A stretch of 64,000 nucleotides of DNA, taken from contig NZ_CP018187.1 in assembly GCF_009738225.1 (NCBI RefSeq), positions 2,190,698 through 2,254,697 on the forward strand. The letters run 5' to 3'. This stretch comes from Streptococcus salivarius (GTDB lineage Bacteria > Bacillota > Bacilli > Lactobacillales > Streptococcaceae). Below are positions 7,868 through 14,268 of this stretch, in pieces. The notes under the pieces are model-generated. The model was not told the DNA's origin, searched no databases, and saw nothing but the letters and a program-made list of their open reading frames with translations. Position 1 is the first letter of the stretch. The number at the start of each line of letters is the position of its first letter. The position numbers were made by a program, and so were the translations under genes.

Positions 7868-8319
7868 CGATGAAAGAATCCAAGTCTCTTAGATGATTTC
7901 TCTTCCGTCTCTTTCTCCAAGGTCTGGATTCTAGCCAGAAGCACTTCTAACTCCTGTTTCAACTTTGCTAGGTTCCTTCGATAATCTTCTTGGATTTCCT
8001 TAAAGGAGACCTCTAGCTCATCAACAAGTTCTCTAATAGGCTTTTGAGAATCATTTTCTTTAGAAAACCCATAAGCGCTTAGAATTGCACTTTCTAGCCC
8101 CAACGAAGACTTCTTATCAGCAATCGCTTGAAAATGGTTTAGGTCATCTTCTGTAAAAAGATAAACTTTAGAATATGAGTTTCGACCCGTTCTCACCCTA
8201 CTTTCTTTAAATTGAGTATCGGTCAGGCTTTCAATTTTTAATCGCCACTTTTTCAGTGTTGAAACTGAGTTAAGACCGTCAACCCTGTCCACAACTTCTT
8301 GATAATCGTATTCATTCAT
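7864..8319 (-). CDS. Coiled-coil DNA-binding-like element protein (151 aa)
   Basis: The first 70 residues (STLKKWRLKIESLTDTQFKES, then a YLFTEDDLNHFQ segment) look like a MerR-type helix-turn-helix with a wing. Residues 95-140 form a long charged coiled coil (LEVSFKEIQEDYRRNLAKLKQELEV). Such proteins are common in streptococcal ICEs and IMEs next to the relaxase module, where they may bind the origin region or regulate the operon. The start codon overlaps the stop of the frame upstream by one base (TAATG), and the stop overlaps the next start (ATGA). Confidence 0.65.
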   Translation of the reverse strand: MNEYDYQEVVDRVDGLNSVSTLKKWRLKIESLTDTQFKESRVRTGRNSYSKVYLFTEDDLNHFQAIADKKSSLGLESAILSAYGFSKENDSQKPIRELVDELEVSFKEIQEDYRRNLAKLKQELEVLLARIQTLEKETEEKSSKRLGFFHR

Positions 8320-8534
8320 TAGCTTACCTGTGTTTTCTGATTGAGAAAGTCAGTCGCAATCTGCAAAGCTCTAGATTCAATTAATCGCTCAGATCCCGTA
8401 CCCTTGATAAGGTGATAGAGTTATCTGGCATCCAAATCATTACAATACTCTGGTTTTATTAAGACTATCTCTTTTGTCTCTTGTAAGTAGACTACCCACT
8501 CTATTATTTGTAGTCCCATACCTGTTAAATTCAT
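8319..8534 (-). pseudogene. Small element gene interrupted by an in-frame stop
   Basis: From the ATG at 8534 a 71-codon frame runs to the TAA at 8319-8321, where it overlaps the next gene start by one base, as in a coupled operon. An in-frame TAA at 8421-8423 interrupts it after 37 codons. The second part (LYHLIKGTGSERLIESRALQ) reads like a normal amphipathic protein segment. I infer a recent nonsense mutation, or a shorter gene restarting inside. No family is recognised. Confidence 0.5.
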
Positions 8535-8586
8535 AATTACCCCCTTTTCTGATTTTGGATAACTAGCATTTATCCGAAATAGATGG

Positions 8587-8649
8587 TATAATTACAATAA
8601 TTAGATTTACTGTCCTTGAACGATGTACTAGGTTGTTCAAGGATTTTTT
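8587..8649 (+). ncRNA. Candidate short transcript between the divergent element modules
   Basis: An extended -10 (TGGTATAAT, hexamer at 8587-8592) is followed about 20 bp later by a strong intrinsic terminator: TCCTTGAAC at 8613-8621 pairs with GTTCAAGGA at 8635-8643 and six T residues follow. A transcript of about 50 nt would result, upstream of and opposite to the leftward operon. The rest of the 8535-8853 gap holds the repressor promoter and operator-like repeats. Confidence 0.4.
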
Positions 8650-8697
8650 GTACCTTCCTTTCTTTTTTGATTGTTAGGTTAGCTCCTTTCTATCGAA

Positions 8698-8845
8698 CAT
8701 ATACGTTTTTATGTACGAATGGTGTAAAATTTTTTGAGCAATCCTAATGCTCGCCAATAATTATATACGATATCATACACGATGTCAAGTGTTATCTCCA
8801 AAAAATGTACGATTTTATAAACTCCTGTGTTATAATGGTCTAAGA
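8698..8845 (+). promoter_or_regulatory. Repressor promoter with repeated TACGA-type operators
   Basis: Short motifs of the form TATACG, TGTACGA, TATACGATATCATAC and TGTACGA recur between 8698 and 8815; the central one is close to a palindrome. An extended -10 element (TGTTATAAT) lies just before the repressor gene. The arrangement suggests self-regulation by the adjacent HTH protein and control of the divergent element operon. Confidence 0.5.
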
Positions 8846-8853
8846 GGTAACTT

Positions 8854-9774
8854 ATGTTTGAAATACTTAAACCTGATAAAAAGTCTGTGGGGCGAAGACT
8901 TAGACAAGTCAAGGATGAATTGAATTTATCCTTTACAGATTTTGGAAATCGTCTAGGACTCAAAAAATCAACCATTAATGCATATGTTAGAGGGGATAAC
9001 TTAGCTCCTCTTGAAGTTTTAGAGAAAGTGTCAAAAATCTATGGGAAACCTGTAGGTTGGTTTTACTATGGAGAATTAGAAGAATACATTGAACTTTATC
9101 TTAGAAAACTCGGTTATGGTAAATTTCTAGACGAATATCCTGAAACCCCATTAAAGATAAAAGATGAGCTTTTTAGGATTAAAACAGATCCAATACAATC
9201 AGTCACAACTAACGGAGGGGTAAGCATTGGAACATTTGAAAATCCTGACTGGGAAAATGATTTTGGTTACCCAAGTGAAGGCTACTTAGACGACATCTTC
9301 TTTGAAATGCTCTATGACACGCTAAAAAATTCAATTAGACAGGAAGCTCAGAACTTTCTAAGTCAGCAAAGGGGACTTGATGATACTAAAGTCAAAGAAC
9401 TTTCTGATTACTTTGCCAATCAAATCTATACTTCATATGATTTTATCGGAAATCTAGAAAATCTTACCAAAGATAAAATCAAACAAGAAGTTAAAAAAGG
9501 CTATGAACGCCTACTTAAAGATTCACCTCAAGTAGGCGTAGAAGTTAGCTATGATTCCAATTACTTACTTGGTTTTCTGATAAATACACTTGCGGATAGC
9601 CAAACAACAAGACAGCTACTTTCAGATATATCCCAAGCAACAGTTGGTATGCCTTTTTCACAATTTTATGAAGGTCATGAATTAGTCGATATTATCCAAT
9701 CTATCAGACCTCGACTGATAGAACTTTACCATAATACAACCTTTGATGATTGGACTGACTGGGCGGAGAAATAG
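8854..9774 (+). CDS. XRE-family (CI-like) repressor of the element
   Basis: The N-terminus holds a helix-turn-helix (residues about 13-62: GRRLRQVKDELNLSFTDFGN, then KSTINAYVRG) of the XRE type. The remaining 240 residues are helical and acidic, with no visible S24 LexA-like peptidase Ser-Lys dyad, so control may be by an antirepressor or a metalloprotease rather than self-cleavage. It is divergently placed from the transfer operon, the usual position of an ICE/IME master repressor. The gene ends at a TAG after which the same frame stays open for 33 codons, so the stop may be a recent mutation. Confidence 0.8.
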   Translation: MFEILKPDKKSVGRRLRQVKDELNLSFTDFGNRLGLKKSTINAYVRGDNLAPLEVLEKVSKIYGKPVGWFYYGELEEYIELYLRKLGYGKFLDEYPETPLKIKDELFRIKTDPIQSVTTNGGVSIGTFENPDWENDFGYPSEGYLDDIFFEMLYDTLKNSIRQEAQNFLSQQRGLDDTKVKELSDYFANQIYTSYDFIGNLENLTKDKIKQEVKKGYERLLKDSPQVGVEVSYDSNYLLGFLINTLADSQTTRQLLSDISQATVGMPFSQFYEGHELVDIIQSIRPRLIELYHNTTFDDWTDWAEK

Positions 9775-9876
9775 ATAACATCAGCTATTGGATTTAATTT
9801 GGAAAATAAGCAAAGAGTTGATTTGACAGTGTTTAGAGAAGTTAAATCTTCTAAAAAGAAGAAAGATGGAAAATAA
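9775..9876 (+). other. In-frame 33-codon extension beyond the repressor stop
   Basis: Directly after the TAG of the repressor gene, the same frame reads ITSAIGFNLENKQRVDLTVF and a lysine-rich tail before a TAA at 9874-9876. It has coding-like composition and ends two bases before the next gene. It may be the original C-terminus of the repressor or the tail of a deleted gene. Confidence 0.4.
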
Positions 9877-9878
9877 AG

Positions 9879-11336
9879 ATGGACGAGTTAAAATTACAAG
9901 AATTAATGAGACTTGATGAATCTGAATTGCTAGAATTTAAAAGTAATAAGATTGAACCTGAAAAGTTAGGTAAATATATATCAGCTTTGGCTAATTCATC
10001 TGCAATGCTCAACAAACAATTTTCTTATCTTATTTGGGGTATTTCTGATGAAAAAAAAATAATAGGTACTAACTTTTTCCCATATGAAGAAAAAATAAAT
10101 GGAGGTGAGCCTCTAATATCTTGGTTAGAGAGAAACTTAGACCCTAGAATTTCAATTCAATTTCAAGAATTTGAGGTCGAAAGTTTAAAAGTTGTTGCCT
10201 TGATTATTCATATGACTGTTGGAAGACCCGTTGCTTTTAAGGGGACTAGATATATTCGTAGTGGCTCATCATTAAAAAATCTGGCTGAATTTCCAGAGAA
10301 GGAACGATTATTGTGGAAATCTTTTGAAGCACGTACTTTTGAAAAAGAATTTGCACTAACCAACTGCTCTACCGATGATTTAATTTCACTTCTAGACTGC
10401 GAAACATACAGAAAAATGTTAAATTATCCTCCTGAATCTAGCTACGATGAATTATTGCAACACATGATTGACGATAACATTATTGAACAATCAGGTAGTG
10501 GCTTCAATATAACCAACATGGGAGCCTATACATTTGCTAAGAATCTCTCTAATTTTGAAAAACTAAAGTCACATGCCATAAGAGTTATCCGCTACGACGG
10601 AAACAATAAGTTCTATGCCAAAGAAGATATCACCGCAGGAAAAGGTGTTGCTGTCGGTTTTGAGGGATTACTTAATTATATTAGAATGAGACTCCCTTTA
10701 ACTACTGAAATTTATGATAAAAATGGCCAAAGAATTGAGAGAACAGACTATCCTGATATCGTAATTAGAGAGATTGTTGCTAATCAAATAGTACACCAAG
10801 ACTTTTCTATATCTGGGACGAATCCGATGATTGAAATTTACGATAATCGTATAGAGTTTACAAATCCTGGTGTTCCTATCAATGAACCCGATAGATTACT
10901 TGACCTCCCGCCTATTTCTCGTAATGAAGATTTAGCAAATCTTTTTCGAAAAATGCACCTTGTTGAATCTCGTGGCAGTGGAATTGATAAAATCATCATT
11001 ACTCTAGAAAGTGAGAATCTTCCTGCACCCGACATTTCAGCCAAGGGGGATAATACTTCCGTTACTATTTTCAAGAGAAAAAATATTAGCGAGATGAACG
11101 ATAAAGAAAGAGTTAATGCAATATTCTATCATGCATCTATTCTGTATGTAGAAAATGACTACATGACGAATAAAACAGTTCGTGACCGCTTTGGGTTGAC
11201 TTCAAAGCAATCAGCATTAGCTACAAAAATTATCTCTTCGGCAGTCAAAAGCGGAAAAGTTAAACCATATGATGAAAATGCAGGGAACAAATTCATGCAG
11301 TATATTCCTTACTATGCTCAGGGATATAATGAGTAG
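9879..11336 (+). CDS. AlbA_2 / Schlafen AAA_4-type ATP-binding protein (RecG-like regulator family)
   Basis: The 485-residue protein has an N-terminal AlbA_2 domain (about 12-130; ESELLEFKSNK and LIWGISD are typical) and a C-terminal GHKL-like ATPase segment (HATPase_c_4, about 285-395; QIVHQDFSISG, then RIEFTNPG and ESRGSGIDKI). A winged-helix tail follows. Such proteins are annotated as putative transcriptional regulators or RecG-like helicases, although no helicase motifs are present. They occur often as cargo on mobile elements and in defence islands. Its role here is unknown. It is probably transcribed with the repressor; the ribosome site is weak. Confidence 0.8.
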   Translation: MDELKLQELMRLDESELLEFKSNKIEPEKLGKYISALANSSAMLNKQFSYLIWGISDEKKIIGTNFFPYEEKINGGEPLISWLERNLDPRISIQFQEFEVESLKVVALIIHMTVGRPVAFKGTRYIRSGSSLKNLAEFPEKERLLWKSFEARTFEKEFALTNCSTDDLISLLDCETYRKMLNYPPESSYDELLQHMIDDNIIEQSGSGFNITNMGAYTFAKNLSNFEKLKSHAIRVIRYDGNNKFYAKEDITAGKGVAVGFEGLLNYIRMRLPLTTEIYDKNGQRIERTDYPDIVIREIVANQIVHQDFSISGTNPMIEIYDNRIEFTNPGVPINEPDRLLDLPPISRNEDLANLFRKMHLVESRGSGIDKIIITLESENLPAPDISAKGDNTSVTIFKRKNISEMNDKERVNAIFYHASILYVENDYMTNKTVRDRFGLTSKQSALATKIISSAVKSGKVKPYDENAGNKFMQYIPYYAQGYNE

Positions 11337-11338
11337 GA

Positions 11339-11353
11339 TTTTATCTGATTAAA
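11339..11353 (+). repeat. Second copy of the 15-bp direct repeat
   Basis: TTTTATCTGATTAAA is identical to 4292-4306 and lies just beyond the stop of the AlbA_2 gene, about 110 bp inside the right core copy at 11465. The gap 11337-11664 otherwise holds only this repeat, the core copy, a terminator and a possible integrase remnant. Confidence 0.5.
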
Positions 11354-11464
11354 ACTAAAGCAAGGTCAAAATCACCCAAGTTCATCAACAATTGAAAAGT
11401 TAAAAAGCCCATAAAATCAACGTTTCTGTCAATCATGAATATTACTAAACCATACATTACGCTC

Positions 11465-11479
11465 ACTGAGGTAAAATAA
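11465..11479 (+). repeat. Integration site copy 2 (internal att)
   Basis: ACTGAGGTAAAATAA is identical to the last 15 bases of rpmG (1972-1986). It marks the right end of the mobilizable element and the left end of the decayed block that follows. Confidence 0.7.
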
Positions 11480-11493
11480 GGTTTCAATACGAA

Positions 11494-11634
11494 TCAATAC
11501 AAAAGAAAAACGCTGATTTCAAGCGTTTTTTCTTTTTGCAAAATGCAGTATATTGCACTGTATTTCAATTCAAACTCTACCTTTTGCTCTACCTTTTTCT
11601 TAATTGATTTCTGTTCGTAATGAGCCAAGTCAAC
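11494..11634 (-). pseudogene. Possible integrase C-terminal remnant
   Basis: An open stretch reads VDLAHYEQKSIKKKVEQKVE on the minus strand, just inside the core copy at 11465 and pointing toward it. The segment HYEQKSIKKKVE is reminiscent of the end of tyrosine integrases after the catalytic tyrosine, and the position is where an integrase gene would end. It is too short to be certain. Confidence 0.2.
11507..11531. terminator. Intrinsic terminator hairpin
   Basis: AAAACGCT at 11507-11514 pairs with AGCGTTTT at 11522-11529 and a T tract follows on the plus strand. It would stop transcripts coming from the AlbA_2 gene. Confidence 0.6.
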
Positions 11635-11664
11635 TTAATCTTGATTAAATAATAGCAATATATC

Positions 11665-12186
11665 TTATCTAATACTTTTCCTGTAATTAATATACTCGGT
11701 TAATGTCATAATTGACAAATTTCCAGATTTATCTTCAACAATATATAAATCATTTAGACCTTCATTACTATTATTATCGAGAATACTTTTTGCTTCGATA
11801 ATTTTTTCTATCGACTCTTGGAGTTCATATTCAGAAATATCGCATGGCACTTCTAAATATATTGTTCCTTTACTGGTATTAGATTTAATGGTCAGTTTAG
11901 CAGTTTTTTCATTTTGTTTAGCATCAAGTATAACTACATTCTTTTTTTTCATCTTAGAAATAATCTTAATAATATCTTTCAAAATATCTACACATAGAGC
12001 TATTTCAAGATCATTCAAAAAATCATTATTAATCAACATTTCAATAAAAGAATTGAACGAAGCTTGAATCTGATCCCCCTTAAGGAAAGCAATCTCAATG
12101 TCATCACTTTTAAATTGTTTTTGAATATCTAACTGTTCGTCAACTGTAAAAAGATCTGGAGCTTTAATTAGTATTCCCTTTGCCAT
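11665..12186 (-). CDS. Hypothetical protein (173 aa)
   Basis: I do not recognise this product. It is soluble and rich in Ile, Lys, Asp and Asn, with predicted mixed alpha/beta structure and no signal peptide or membrane segment. A good GGAGGG ribosome site precedes the ATG at 12186, which supports real translation. It stands alone, with hairpins upstream at 12262-12386. Its very low GC content fits the accessory block. A role in defence or immunity is conceivable only from location. Confidence 0.65.
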   Translation of the reverse strand: MAKGILIKAPDLFTVDEQLDIQKQFKSDDIEIAFLKGDQIQASFNSFIEMLINNDFLNDLEIALCVDILKDIIKIISKMKKKNVVILDAKQNEKTAKLTIKSNTSKGTIYLEVPCDISEYELQESIEKIIEAKSILDNNSNEGLNDLYIVEDKSGNLSIMTLTEYINYRKSIR

Positions 12187-12261
12187 AAATATCCCTCCTT
12201 GAATTAATTAATTAGGACTAATGTCTAATTATCAATATTAATACTCTATTCTTTTAGTAAT

Positions 12262-12386
12262 AGCGCTCTAAAATCTGTAGTTTTGTTTAAACTATAGAAG
12301 CTAGAGTGCTTTTTATATTATTTTAAAAAAACAAAAGTACAGATTTTACTGTACATCAGAATTTTAATAGGAATTCTGATTTTTTT
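12262..12386. terminator. Cluster of hairpins with a strong terminator
   Basis: Three hairpins lie in a row: AGCGCTCTA/TAGAGTGCT (12262-12310), GTACAG/CTGTAC (12337-12354), and ATCAGAATT/AATTCTGAT (12355-12380) followed by six T residues on the plus strand. The middle hairpin is followed by a T-rich run on the minus strand. No plus-strand gene lies upstream, so what is terminated is unclear. Confidence 0.5.
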
Positions 12387-12546
12387 ATGCAAATCCATTT
12401 AAAAGCCAAAGGGTGTTTAATTATTATTTATTAAAATATAGATAAATATCATTTGATTAGTATTTGTTAAGTAGGAGTGTTTAATTTAAACGACTTCATT
12501 ATAATGGTTGTCACATACATTAAAATAATAAAAAAATTAAAAAAGG

Positions 12547-12574
12547 TTGAAAAATAAAAATAACATGTTATAAT
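12547..12574 (+). promoter_or_regulatory. Strong sigma-70 type promoter of the structured transcript
   Basis: TTGAAA at 12547-12552 and a perfect TATAAT at 12569-12574 are spaced by 16 bp in an A-rich context. The start point would be near 12581. No gene follows within 600 bp. Confidence 0.7.
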
Positions 12575-12580
12575 TATAGC

Positions 12581-12878
12581 GTCTATATGAATAGGGAATA
12601 TTGGTAGTAGTAACTTTAAGCCAACTTGATTGTAATCTTTCAACTCTTTTAGGGAGAGTTTTATACGATTACGTGTTGGTGCTTGGTACTATATGATATG
12701 GTATTGGGATAGGGTTATCATACCGATATTTTGATTTGTAAGATAGGGGTAGAGCGTAAGTAAAGGGGACGCTCTTTAAAATGGGGAGAAGTTTTTATGA
12801 AATATATGTAAATTAGCAATACTGCTGGATTCAAAAACACTTTTATTAGCAAAGCGTTTTTTCTCCTGCAGTTTTTTT
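12581..12878 (+). ncRNA. Candidate structured non-coding RNA (about 300 nt)
   Basis: Between the promoter at 12547 and a terminator at 12821-12878 there is no credible frame (the longest ATG with a ribosome site encodes MKYM). Several hairpins are evident: GTAATC/GATTAC enclosing AACTC/GAGTT (12632-12672), ATATGGTAT against ATACCGATAT (12696-12729), and AGAGCGT/ACGCTCT (12751-12775). Conserved-looking loops such as AAGTAAAGGGG connect them. I do not recognise the class; it could be a stand-alone RNA, a remnant leader of the lost gene cluster downstream, or an antisense regulator. Confidence 0.5.
12821..12878 (+). terminator. Terminator of the candidate structured RNA
   Basis: ACTGCTGG at 12821-12828 pairs with CCTGCAGT at 12865-12872 with one mismatch, enclosing a second stem (AAAACAC with GCGTTTT). 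Seven T residues follow. Confidence 0.55.
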
Positions 12879-13152
12879 ATTTATTAAATAGTGTATTTTT
12901 AAATTCGGGGGAGAAGACTAGAAAATCTCAAAACAATTGATATCCTTGGATGATATGACTTAGTTTTCTTGTCTTACTTCTTGAATTTTATACGTAATGA
13001 TAGTCTTTTTATTGAGACCTTTTTCTTTATCTACTTTACATCATTTGCAAAACAAGACCAATAGCGAGGGCATTCCCTTTAATGCTTTTGGAGAAAGGAT
13101 AACTCATTTTCCTTTTTATTGGGGATAATAAAGTGATAATGTAGAGTCTTAT

Positions 13153-13181
13153 TTGTCAATATTATATTGATTTTGTATAGG
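13153..13181 (+). promoter_or_regulatory. Promoter upstream of the wecB remnant
   Basis: TTGTCA at 13153-13158 and TATAGG at 13176-13181 are spaced by 17 bp. This is the closest recognisable promoter upstream of the c-di-GMP operon, and readthrough from it is possible because no terminator is seen between 13200 and 14269. The stretch 12879-13152 holds nothing else I can identify. Confidence 0.45.
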
Positions 13182-13197
13182 TCATAGGGGGGATCTT

Positions 13198-13618
13198 ATG
13201 GGAAAATTAAATATTATGGTTGTCTTTGGGACAAGACCAGAGGCAATTAAGATGGCGCCGTTAATTCTTGAGTTGAAATAACATCAAGAAACCATTAATA
13301 CTATTACAGTAGTCACAGCTCAACACCATCAAATGCTTGACCAGGTTTTGGAGACTTTTGAAATAGTTCCTGATTATGATTTGGATATCATAGGAAAAAA
13401 ATCAATCACTTCAGGAAATTACTTCTAAAATTTTGGCTAATTTTGATCCAGTTGTTAAGAAAGAACAACCTGATTTGGTTTTAGTTCATAGTGATACTAC
13501 AACAACTTTTGCTGCTGGATTGGTTGCATTTTACAATAAAGTAAGTATTGGTCACGTTGAGGCTGGGCTTAGAACTTATGACAAATATTCACCATATCTA
13601 GAGGAAATGAATCGTCAG
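13198..13618 (+). pseudogene. wecB: UDP-N-acetylglucosamine 2-epimerase, N-terminal fragment
   Basis: The frame opens MGKLNIMVVFGTRPEAIKMA, the signature of WecB/MnaA, which converts UDP-GlcNAc to UDP-ManNAc. A TAA at 13279-13281 interrupts it, one extra A in a run near 13395-13402 shifts the frame, and the remainder reads LVHSDTTTTFAAGLVAF, then a GHVEAGLRTY segment, up to about 13618. There the sequence switches without a break into a DeoR-type regulator. Only about the first 140 of roughly 380 residues survive. The gene is dead; a GGGGGG-rich ribosome site precedes it. Confidence 0.85.
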
Positions 13619-14017
13619 GTGACGGTTGTGACTAATTCTATCCATCATGCTGTTAAGCTGGTAGATCTCGGTATTAGTACTAGGATTATTGGTGGTAAGG
13701 TTAAACATTCAACAGATGCCTCTATTGGAAGTACAGCTCTGGAACAAATCAGACAACTGAATTTTGATTGTGCTTTCATTGGTGCTAATGGAGTTGATGC
13801 CAATTATTTCACAACGCCAGATATGGAAGAGGCGGTCATTAAACGAACAGTGATAGCTAATGCGCAAAAAGCCTATGTTCTAGCTGATGCTTCTAAACTT
13901 GGTCAGGTTACCTATGCTAAGGTAGCCGAGGTTGAGAAAGTAACCATAATCACAAATGCTTCGGACGAAGGGCTCCTTAAATAATTAAAAGAGAAAACGA
14001 GGGTTATTGAAGTATGA
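13619..14017 (+). pseudogene. fruR: DeoR-family fructose operon regulator, C-terminal fragment
   Basis: Fused in frame to the wecB remnant is the sugar-phosphate sensor domain of a DeoR/FruR repressor (NSIHHAVKLVDL, then CAFIGANGVD and AYVLADASKLG). The DNA-binding N-terminus is missing. An in-frame TAA at 13982-13984 replaces what is probably a Gln codon, and the true end is the TGA at 14015-14017, which overlaps the fruK start. The order fruR-fruK is standard in streptococci, so this was once a fructose operon. Confidence 0.85.
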
Positions 14018-14253
14018 TTTATACTGTGACGCTAAACCCATCAATCGACTTCATTGTTCGTATCGACAAGGTAGAGATTGGTGAAGTTAACCGTATAGAG
14101 AGTGATGATAAATTCGCTGGCGGTAAGGGGATTAATGTCAGCCGTATTCTACAACGTTTAGGAATTGACAATACTGCTACGGGCTTCATCGGTGGTTTTA
14201 CAGGACGTTTTGTTACAGACAGTTTGGATGCTGAAGGTATTAAAACTACTTAG
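14014..14253 (+). pseudogene. fruK: 1-phosphofructokinase, N-terminal fragment
   Basis: MIYTVTLNPSIDFIVRID and FAGGKGINVSRIL are typical of PfkB-type 1-phosphofructokinases, which make fructose 1,6-bisphosphate from fructose 1-phosphate. The frame ends at residue 79 of about 300, after the segment AEGIKTT, where it runs into the start of the diguanylate cyclase operon. Catalytic and ATP-binding C-terminal regions are gone. The breakpoint marks the left junction of the inserted operon. Confidence 0.88.
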
Positions 14254-14268
14254 AATGGTGAGGCTGTA

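Larger units (their letters stand above)
1989..11479. mobile_element. Integrative mobilizable element in rpmG (with ABC transporter cassette)
   Basis: The block lies between copies of the rpmG core at 1972 and 11465. It contains a tyrosine integrase, an excisionase-like protein, a Rep_trans/MobT-type relaxase, a GC-rich hairpin resembling an oriT, a HTH repressor, small element proteins and an AlbA_2 ATPase. No coupling protein or type IV secretion genes are present, so the element would need a helper such as a Tn916- or ICESt3-type ICE. The ABC cassette (2032-4229) lies between the left core copy and the integrase and may be a separate acquisition, because near-identical direct repeats flank it. 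Confidence 0.7.

Noticed and set aside
7704..7892. 62-codon plus-strand frame across the GC-rich block
   Set aside because: No ribosome site; it runs antisense through the putative oriT and neighbouring genes.
8709..8975. 88-codon minus-strand frame over the repressor promoter
   Set aside because: It overlaps the start of the HTH repressor and its operator region, has no ribosome site, and no domain.
12581..12878. GEMM-type c-di-GMP riboswitch near the cyclase operon
   Set aside because: I looked for the conserved GEMM core and tetraloop-receptor pattern here and just before 14269 and did not see it; the structured transcript is reported only as an unknown class.
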